From the NCBI GenBank assembly GCA_934725285.1, contig CAKVBK010000029.1, positions 1 through 20,925 on the forward strand: a stretch of DNA of 20,925 bases, written 5' to 3'. Both the position numbers and the translations under genes were made by a program. Positions 14,903 through 20,925 of the stretch are shown here, in pieces; position 1 is the first letter of the stretch; every line of letters begins with the position of its first letter. Source of the stretch: an uncultured Bacteroidales bacterium (GTDB lineage Bacteria; Bacteroidota; Bacteroidia; Bacteroidales; UBA932). The notes beneath the pieces were generated by a model. It was not told the DNA's origin, did not search any database, and was given only the letters and a program-made list of their open reading frames with translations.

Positions 14903-16927
14903 TTATCTATTGTCTACATCTTTCATACACCTGACATTCTGGCCGGCCGCGCGTCCACCGGAGGAAGCCCATTGGCTGTTCTTGAACCTGAACCAGAGCT
15001 GGTAGGCTTTGTGATCGGTGCTGCTGTAGCTTCCGGAAGGGGAGTTGGACCAGCATGAGACAATGTCGTTTTTGTTGTTGTCAGGATTTCCTCCCGTGTT
15101 GCCCCATTTCACTCCGGAGAACGGCCAGTAGGCCTCATGCTCTCCGTCGTACTTGTAGATGAGCCACCTCATATTCTTTCCGCTCTTGAAATCCTGCTCC
15201 CTTCCGTCAAGTACCTCCTTGATGATGGCTGGTGAGACTACCATCCATCCGGCAGGGCAAGGGTCGAAGATTGTCTTTACGCCGTTTTCGGCCGATCCTT
15301 CGGAGTCACCGTTGTTAGGGTTGCCCCAGAAGTCATCCTTGCGGTCAGACCTGCTTCCTGTCTGTGAGCCGAGATACCAGTCTCCGACATGGTTCTCCGC
15401 TCCGTCAGTGTAGAAGAACACGTCCGGGTTCTTTGCTGAAACCTTAAGATTGGTGGCATTGGTCGTGGCCTTTTTGTAGGAATTGCTTCCCCAGCAGAAT
15501 CCGAAAGGACGGCCCCATTGGCAGTATATTCCTATCACATGCCAGTTGTCGTAGTCAGGTGCGTAGCCGTTTCCGAGGTTCCTGTCCATCACGACGCCGT
15601 TCTTGTACTGGTGCTCCTGAACTCCATTTGGCGTGTACCAGACGTTGAATGACCAGATATATTCCTTCTTGGCGTTGCAGATTCCGACCTTGCCGACGTA
15701 ACCTGTATAGCCGTCCTTGTTTGCCCTGATGGTAAGAGTGTAGTCAGGGTTTATCTCCACGAATTCCGCGTAGTCATCCGGTGATTTAGGGTTGTTCCTC
15801 TTGCCGTTGATGGCGATAGGGTAATTGGAACCGTTGAGGTTGCTGGCATATATGATCTTGGCGTACTTAGGCTCCTCGCATCCGTTGAAGAAACCGCGCG
15901 CCTTGACATCGATCGTGAACTCTTTGTTGTCCTCAGTGGCCATGAAAGTGTTCTGCGGTCCGTACGCCCAGCCTTCGGCCAGCATTCTGGTCTCCTCTGG
16001 CTCGTACCATGCGAACTTGTTGTCGGACTTGCTGACGTTCTTCAAGGTGATGGTGTTGACAGTGTTCGCGAGGATCTTCCCGCCGTTGACCTTGACCGGG
16101 ATGGTGACGTTCTTCTTGCCGTCAGTCATTGAAACAGAGACATACACATCCTTTCCGGTGAGATCCACAGGCAGTGTGACAAGCCATAATGTCTGCTCTG
16201 AGCTGAGCGCGGATGGCTCGTCAACCGTGACCGTGACATAGTCGCATGGATTGTTGACCTTCAATTCTCCGGTCTTCACATTGACTTCCATCTTGCCGAC
16301 TATTTCGGCGTCCTCTGACCATATGGATGCTCCGGCAAGCTTGAAGGACGCATATTCACTGCTGGAGATTACGAGTTTCACGTAGGCTGTGGCGTGCTTG
16401 AGCGAGAAAGACACAGGCGGCTGGTAGGACTGTTCGTCTGAAACCAATGTCGCCGGTATGGTCTTGACATCGTACGCGAGACTGTATCTCCCGATGCCGT
16501 CGCTCTCGTTGGCCGCACTCTGCTTCTGCTCCATCGGGACCCAAGACTTGAGGACATCGTTGTCAAGGGTCGTCATCTCGTTGTAAGGGTAGTAGATGAC
16601 CGCTTCAGTCGCGGATGGGATCTCTGTCTCGTTGTCAAGTATGAACACGCCGCTGTTCTTGCCGGCGTCTTCATCGATGAGTTTGGCGGCCGTGTTCGCG
16701 AACAGACCTGAGGATGTCGAGATCACTCCGATCCTGTCTCCCTGCGACCAAAGCACCGGGTAGCTGCTCCCGTTCTTTTCACCTATGCTGGTCCTTGTCT
16801 GCGGGAACGCCGTTCCCTCGAAAGTCACCTTTACGGATGAGGAGTGGCTTTCCACCACATCTTCCTTCACGCTGCACGAACTCAAAGCGAGCAGCGCTAT
16901 TCCGATACCATATATAGTCTTTTTCAT
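14903..16927 (-). CDS. Fimbrillin-like / FISUMP-like lipoprotein, probable surface glycan-binding protein
   Basis: 674 residues. Lipobox L-S-S-C gives Cys18. The N-terminal half (about 30-297) reads as a fimbrillin-like fold, with the typical opening T-R-T-S-I-G-E-K-N-G, L-W-S-Q-G-D-R-I-G-V and H-A-T-A-Y-V-K-L. A middle Ig-like part follows (about 305-435). The C-terminal part (about 443-671) resembles the Fibrobacter succinogenes major paralogous (FISUMP) domain: V-V-M-D-R-N-L-G, Y-C-Q-W-G-R-P-F-G-F, D-P-C-P-A-G-W and a final V-R-C-M-K. The many aromatic residues in the C-terminal part suit carbohydrate binding. Its place after SusD and before the lyases is where PULs usually encode a surface glycan-binding protein, so that role is inferred. 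No pilus-assembly genes are nearby. Confidence 0.78.
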   Translation of the reverse strand: MKKTIYGIGIALLALSSCSVKEDVVESHSSSVKVTFEGTAFPQTRTSIGEKNGSSYPVLWSQGDRIGVISTSSGLFANTAAKLIDEDAGKNSGVFILDNETEIPSATEAVIYYPYNEMTTLDNDVLKSWVPMEQKQSAANESDGIGRYSLAYDVKTIPATLVSDEQSYQPPVSFSLKHATAYVKLVISSSEYASFKLAGASIWSEDAEIVGKMEVNVKTGELKVNNPCDYVTVTVDEPSALSSEQTLWLVTLPVDLTGKDVYVSVSMTDGKKNVTIPVKVNGGKILANTVNTITLKNVSKSDNKFAWYEPEETRMLAEGWAYGPQNTFMATEDNKEFTIDVKARGFFNGCEEPKYAKIIYASNLNGSNYPIAINGKRNNPKSPDDYAEFVEINPDYTLTIRANKDGYTGYVGKVGICNAKKEYIWSFNVWYTPNGVQEHQYKNGVVMDRNLGNGYAPDYDNWHVIGIYCQWGRPFGFCWGSNSYKKATTNATNLKVSAKNPDVFFYTDGAENHVGDWYLGSQTGSRSDRKDDFWGNPNNGDSEGSAENGVKTIFDPCPAGWMVVSPAIIKEVLDGREQDFKSGKNMRWLIYKYDGEHEAYWPFSGVKWGNTGGNPDNNKNDIVSCWSNSPSGSYSSTDHKAYQLWFRFKNSQWASSGGRAAGQNVRCMKDVDNR

Positions 16928-16944
16928 TATCTTGAATATTTAAA

Positions 16945-17418
16945 TTATTGGATCACATTCTCATCAAGCTCTCCGGCGGAATTATCCTTGCTGATTCCGT
17001 CAGGTTTTCCGGCGGCCGTCCATGTCTCGAACGCCACTGAGCATGCCCTGCCTTCCTTATTGAAGACAATGACCGCGGAAATGTAGTCCTTCTGATAGGT
17101 GAGCTGCGACAGCTCCTCGCTGTAAGGCAAGGACTCGATCTCCTTGCCGTTCTGCTGAACCCACTGTGTGAGCTTGACTTCCTTGGTGTAGTCGAAATCA
17201 AGTCTGTCAACCCTGATCCCTGTGACTATCTTGGCTCCGTGGAAACTTCCTTCCGTGAGAGCTGCCGAGACGGTGGCCTTGTTGTCGGCCAGACCGCTTA
17301 CCTCAATTTTCACCACCGGCTCAACCTCCTCCGCCGGCTCATCAGACTTGCCGCAGGAAACAAACAATGACGCCGCGGCGACAAGCGCCAACAATATGTT
17401 CTTTTTCATAATATTCAT
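16945..17418 (-). CDS. Lipoprotein of unknown function (157 aa) after SusD
   Basis: The signal peptide ends F-V-S-C with Cys22, followed by G-K-S-D-E-P, a surface-export-like acidic stretch. The mature part (about 30-157) begins with strands I-E-V-S-G-L-A-D-N-K-A-T-V-S-A-A-L, which look like one fibronectin-III or Ig-like domain. No catalytic motif or known family was recognised. It lies 12 bases after the SusD stop and 17 bases before the fimbrillin/FISUMP-like gene. A small accessory binding protein of the SusCD complex is the simplest reading. The ATG at codon 4 (M-K-K-N-I-L-L) is an equally good start. Confidence 0.75.
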   Translation of the reverse strand: MNIMKKNILLALVAAASLFVSCGKSDEPAEEVEPVVKIEVSGLADNKATVSAALTEGSFHGAKIVTGIRVDRLDFDYTKEVKLTQWVQQNGKEIESLPYSEELSQLTYQKDYISAVIVFNKEGRACSVAFETWTAAGKPDGISKDNSAGELDENVIQ

Positions 17419-17430
17419 TATATCATTTTG

Positions 17431-19251
17431 TTAATATATCCATCCTTCCCTCGTTGTGAGTGCCGGATTCTTCTGGAGCTCGCTCTGAGGCGCCGGCCAT
17501 GGCCAGATGCAGTTGTCCCAGTACCAGGCGTACTCGACAGTGTCATCGCCCCACCAGGACTGTCCGCCGTGAATGTCCTTGCCCTGGAACTTGCTTTCCT
17601 TGTAGGTTCCCCAGCGTACCTCATCGAAGTAGTTTATCGCTTCCACCGGGAACTCGACCCTTCTTTCGTACCTGACAGCCTCACGCATCTGCTCCTGGCT
17701 TCCGAGCGTGACTCCGGGCATTCCGGCGCGTGACCGTACAAGGTCGATCAGGCTCTTGGCTTCGTCGAGACGGTTAAGCTCCACGAGAGCCTCTGCCCTT
17801 TGAAGTAGAACATCAGTGTAACGTATGAGAGGGAAGTCAGTGTGGCAGCGTGACCTGTCGATGAGCTCGCCCTTGAGGAAGCGCACGTACTTCTTGTAGC
17901 AGTAGTACCCGGAAGTCCTTTTGTCCAGCCAGAAGTCTCCGCCGCTTGTGCCTTGCTTGTAAAGAGGCCAACGGAGAGCCTTGCCGATCATATTCTCGTC
18001 ACCGTTGTAGTTAGGGGTGTAGCAGTCAACCGGCTCGTAAGGGGTCACGATAGTCTGTTTCAGACGTGGATCCCTGTTGTCATAGGCGGCCTTGATACGG
18101 GCCTCGTTGCCATTGTCAAGATAGTAGCGGTCGAACACATCCGAGCCGCAGACCTTTATCGCCTGATTTTTTTGTGACGCAAGAGCCTTGTTGGAGTTAA
18201 GGCCGTCCCTGCAGAAGAACACCGCGCGCTGCTTGGCGGTAAGGTTGTTCCAGTCCTCCAGTCCCGGAACCTTGCTCCAGTCGAACTTGGTGCCGTCAGC
18301 GTTCTCGTAGTAGTCCACGAAATCGGCTGCCGGCTTGACCTCGGTCCATCCGCCATAGGTGTCCCTGGCTCCAAGGGCCTGCTCGATGTTGTCGCAGTAA
18401 CCGGATTCTTCATCGTACTGGATGGCGAAGATCATCTCTGGGCTGTGTTCGTTCTCCGATGTGAAGAAATCAATGTACTTGCCCTGCCAGAGGTCGTAGC
18501 CGCATCTGCCTACCGCCTCGAAGTCAGACTCCGCGGCGGAATATTCCTTCATCCACATGTATGCCATTCCTCTGAGCGCGTATGCGGCTCCCTTGGAAGG
18601 CCTGCCGATGTAGCTGGTGATTGTGTTGTCAGGGAAATATTCATTGTCAATGCAGTAGGTGCAGTCTTCGATCACGGTTTTCCAGATCTCCTCCGCGGAG
18701 GACTGAACCTTGGTGCAGTTCTCGTTCGTGACTGGCGCAAGGTAGAGAGGCACTCCCTGATAGAACTTGTTCAGCCTTGAATATGCCCACGCCCTGAGGA
18801 AGTGAGCCTCGCTCTGGAACCTTTCGTAGGTCGGCGTGTCAAGGCCTGCCTTTCCGAGATTGGCGATGGCGTCGTTGGCGGCGTGCACGATGGTGTAGCA
18901 GAATTGCCATTCAAATGTCACCTGCCAGTCGTTGGCCCTTTTCGCCTCGCTGTACAGAAGCTGGATAGGGTAGTTGTTGGCATAGTAGTCAGTGCAGAAT
19001 CCCAACGCTTCGATTCCGTACTTGTTGAGCCCGTCAAGGTTCTCCCAGCGGACCTGCGTGCCCTTGCTCTGCTTGCGGTTGTAGAAAGTCTCGTAGATTC
19101 CGTTCATTCCTTTCTGCGCAAGCTCCGGGGTGGTCCACATGTTTCCGCTCGAAATCTGGTTGGAAGGAGCTGTGTCGAGCATGTCCGCGCACGCGGCTGA
19201 CGCAGTGATGACAATTGCTCCAAGTGCTATGTTTTTAAGAATATTTTTCAT
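17431..19251 (-). CDS. SusD/RagB-family outer-membrane glycan-binding lipoprotein
   Basis: 606 residues, on the long side of the family. The signal ends S-A-A-C with Cys21, followed by A-D-M-L-D-T-A-P-S-N, a classic SusD start. It has the helical repeats (F-Q-S-E-A-H-F-L-R-A-W-A-Y), the P-L-I-R-Y-T-D-V-L-L-Q-R-A-E-A motif, and an R-Y-E-R-R-V-E-F near the end. The C-terminus I-W-P-W-P-A-P-Q-S-E-L-Q-K-N-P is typical. It captures oligosaccharides at the surface for the SusC partner whose stop lies 11 bases upstream. The long Trp- and Tyr-rich insert region (about residues 250-460) may shape the binding face. Confidence 0.95.
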   Translation of the reverse strand: MKNILKNIALGAIVITASAACADMLDTAPSNQISSGNMWTTPELAQKGMNGIYETFYNRKQSKGTQVRWENLDGLNKYGIEALGFCTDYYANNYPIQLLYSEAKRANDWQVTFEWQFCYTIVHAANDAIANLGKAGLDTPTYERFQSEAHFLRAWAYSRLNKFYQGVPLYLAPVTNENCTKVQSSAEEIWKTVIEDCTYCIDNEYFPDNTITSYIGRPSKGAAYALRGMAYMWMKEYSAAESDFEAVGRCGYDLWQGKYIDFFTSENEHSPEMIFAIQYDEESGYCDNIEQALGARDTYGGWTEVKPAADFVDYYENADGTKFDWSKVPGLEDWNNLTAKQRAVFFCRDGLNSNKALASQKNQAIKVCGSDVFDRYYLDNGNEARIKAAYDNRDPRLKQTIVTPYEPVDCYTPNYNGDENMIGKALRWPLYKQGTSGGDFWLDKRTSGYYCYKKYVRFLKGELIDRSRCHTDFPLIRYTDVLLQRAEALVELNRLDEAKSLIDLVRSRAGMPGVTLGSQEQMREAVRYERRVEFPVEAINYFDEVRWGTYKESKFQGKDIHGGQSWWGDDTVEYAWYWDNCIWPWPAPQSELQKNPALTTREGWIY

Positions 19252-19262
19252 TTCCGTGCTGT

Positions 19263-20925
19263 TTAGAATGTTATCTGTGCTCCGAATGTAACCTGTCTCA
19301 TAAGAGGATAGCCGATGGTGGAGCCTTTCTCCGGATCAAGTCCTGGATACTTCGTGAAGGTGAGAAGGTTCTCTCCGGAGGCGAAGAACCTGAGCTGCTG
19401 TACGAAGAACTTCTTGGTCAGCGACGCCGGGAGCGTGTAGCCGAGCTGCACGTTCTTGAGCTTCAGGTAATCACCTTTATATTCATAGAAATCGCTGGCG
19501 AGTCTGTTGCTGTGAGGATCTCCGTAGGTGAGCCTTGGATATGTTCCGTTGATGTTGGTTCTGGTGTCCTGAGGATTGTCCACATCGAAGAAGTAGTGGT
19601 CGTTCGCTACCCTTTCGCTGATGCCGTGTCCGTTGGTTGTCTGGGTCCCGTTGTAGTACAGGGCGTTCCAGATGATGTGGAAGTCGAACGCTCCAGACCA
19701 AGTCATGCTGAAGTCAAAACCTTTCCATGAGAAACCGAGATTGATGCCAAGGTTGTAGGAAGGGGTGCTTGTGTGACCGTTGAAGTCCATGTCGTCATCG
19801 TCTCCATAGTTGCCGTCACCGTCCCTGTCCTCATAGATGAGATCTCCGTACCAGAGCTGGTCCTTGTTCAGTGAGGTGACACCGTTGAACTTGTAACCGG
19901 AGTCAAGCATGGCCTGCACCCATTCAAAATCCTGCTGTGTCCTGATCATTCCGTCCTTAGGTCCAGCATTGATATCCACCTCGCCACCGGTGTAACCCTT
20001 GCCGCTTCCTCTGTAAACCCTTCTGAGATAATGTTCTCCCATAGGATGTCCTTCGCAGAGTTTTCCGCTTCCGGAGTTCGCTGTCACGTTGGCGAGATTG
20101 TTGGAATACACTCCGTCGACCCATTCCTTGACCAGGTCACCTTTGAATTTTGTGACCTTGTTCTTGTTGTAGGAGAAATTGACTCCCGCGAAGTAATTGA
20201 AATCCTTGCCGATCTTGTCCCTCCAGTTGACAGAAAGCTCGACACCTTGGTTGACGAGGCTTCCGAGATTTGAAGGAACGCCGGAGACCTCTCCCATAGT
20301 AAGGTAGATGGCAGGGGTGTAGAGGATGTTGGTCGTGTTCTTGAAATAATAGTCGATCTCGGTTGTGAGCTTGTTTCCGAAGAAGCCGGCGTCAACACCG
20401 ATGTCGGTAGTCGTCGTGGTCTCCCACTTCAGGTCGGCGTTGCTGAGGGACGAGATGTACAGACCCTTGGTCGGCTGGCCTTCCAGAACCATATTCTGGG
20501 CGGCGTAAACTGCCTGCCAAGCATAGTTGCCGATGCCTTGGTTGTTTCCGGCCTGTCCCCAGGATGCCCTGAGCTTGAGGTTTGAGAGCCATGCCTTCGT
20601 GTTCTCCATAAAGTTCTCCTCGTGGATCTTCCAGCCAGCGGAGAAAGAAGGGAATATGCCATAGCGGTTGTTGCTTCCGAATCTGGAAGAACCATCCGCG
20701 CGGAGATTGGCCTCGAACAGGTAACGGTCCTTGAACGTGTAGTTCATGCGGCCGAAATATGACCTGAGTCCCCATCCTGCCTTGGCTGAGCTGGAGGAAG
20801 ACTCCAGGCTTTCGTAGGTGGACAGGTCGTTGAGGGTCCAGTCCGTCGCTCCCTTCTTTCCTACGCCCCATCCCCATGTGCGGTACTCCATCGCTGAATA
20901 TCCCGCGAGCACTCCGAGGAAATGG
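19263..20925 (-). CDS. SusC/RagA-family TonB-dependent transporter, C-terminal part
   Basis: Only the C-terminal half or so of the transporter (about 553 codons) lies in the window; the frame stays open to the window end, so the start lies beyond it. What is seen is beta-barrel: L-A-G-Y-S-A-M-E-Y near the edge, L-R-A-D-G-S-S-R-F-G-S-N-N-R-Y-G-I-F-P-S-F-S shortly after, and the closing strands with G-L-D-P-E-K-G and F-G-A-Q-I-T-F. The plug and TonB box are not visible. With the SusD 11 bases downstream it forms the import complex of the lyase operon. The PUL promoter, and any regulator sites, would lie outside the window. Confidence 0.93.
   Translation of the reverse strand, partial: HFLGVLAGYSAMEYRTWGWGVGKKGATDWTLNDLSTYESLESSSSSAKAGWGLRSYFGRMNYTFKDRYLFEANLRADGSSRFGSNNRYGIFPSFSAGWKIHEENFMENTKAWLSNLKLRASWGQAGNNQGIGNYAWQAVYAAQNMVLEGQPTKGLYISSLSNADLKWETTTTTDIGVDAGFFGNKLTTEIDYYFKNTTNILYTPAIYLTMGEVSGVPSNLGSLVNQGVELSVNWRDKIGKDFNYFAGVNFSYNKNKVTKFKGDLVKEWVDGVYSNNLANVTANSGSGKLCEGHPMGEHYLRRVYRGSGKGYTGGEVDINAGPKDGMIRTQQDFEWVQAMLDSGYKFNGVTSLNKDQLWYGDLIYEDRDGDGNYGDDDDMDFNGHTSTPSYNLGINLGFSWKGFDFSMTWSGAFDFHIIWNALYYNGTQTTNGHGISERVANDHYFFDVDNPQDTRTNINGTYPRLTYGDPHSNRLASDFYEYKGDYLKLKNVQLGYTLPASLTKKFFVQQLRFFASGENLLTFTKYPGLDPEKGSTIGYPLMRQVTFGAQITF

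Overview
The window comes from a member of the Bacteroidota, most likely the order Bacteroidales. Evidence: two SusC/SusD outer-membrane pairs, a hybrid two-component system (HTCS) sensor-regulator, fimbrillin-like and FISUMP-type domains, lipoproteins with CxK[D/E]-type surface-export signals, and promoter boxes matching the Bacteroides -7 consensus TAnnTTTG. TAA, TAG and TGA all appear to serve as stops. No species can be assigned from the sequence alone. No rRNA, tRNA, transposase or CRISPR array was seen.

Region A (20925 down to 7008, minus strand) is one long tight operon, a polysaccharide utilization locus (PUL). In transcription order: a SusC-family transporter (its start lies beyond the window end), SusD, a 157-residue lipoprotein of unknown fold, a large lipoprotein joining a fimbrillin-like N-terminus to a FISUMP-like C-terminus (probable surface glycan-binding protein), a heparinase II/III-family lipoprotein, a second heparinase II/III-family protein with a cleavable signal peptide, and the HTCS regulator. 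Gaps are 9 to 17 bases, and the two lyase genes overlap by one base (TGATG). The inferred logic is surface cleavage of a uronate-containing polysaccharide, capture and import by the SusCD complex, periplasmic cleavage by the second lyase, and sensing of an oligosaccharide product by the HTCS.

Region B (6836-7007) is a convergent intergenic gap with a 13-bp perfect inverted repeat. Region C (6068-6835, plus strand) is a CPBP-family membrane metalloprotease gene with its own good promoter. Region D (5598-6067) is a divergent intergenic region with promoters in both directions and an array of three 50-bp tandem repeats, each containing a dyad.

Region E (5597 down to 1, minus strand) starts a second SusC/SusD operon: SusC, SusD, a 72-residue lipoprotein, and a Calx-beta-like lipoprotein with an in-frame TAG. 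The sequence after that stop still reads as the same kind of domain up to the window edge. No enzyme of this second operon lies in the window, so its substrate cannot be inferred.
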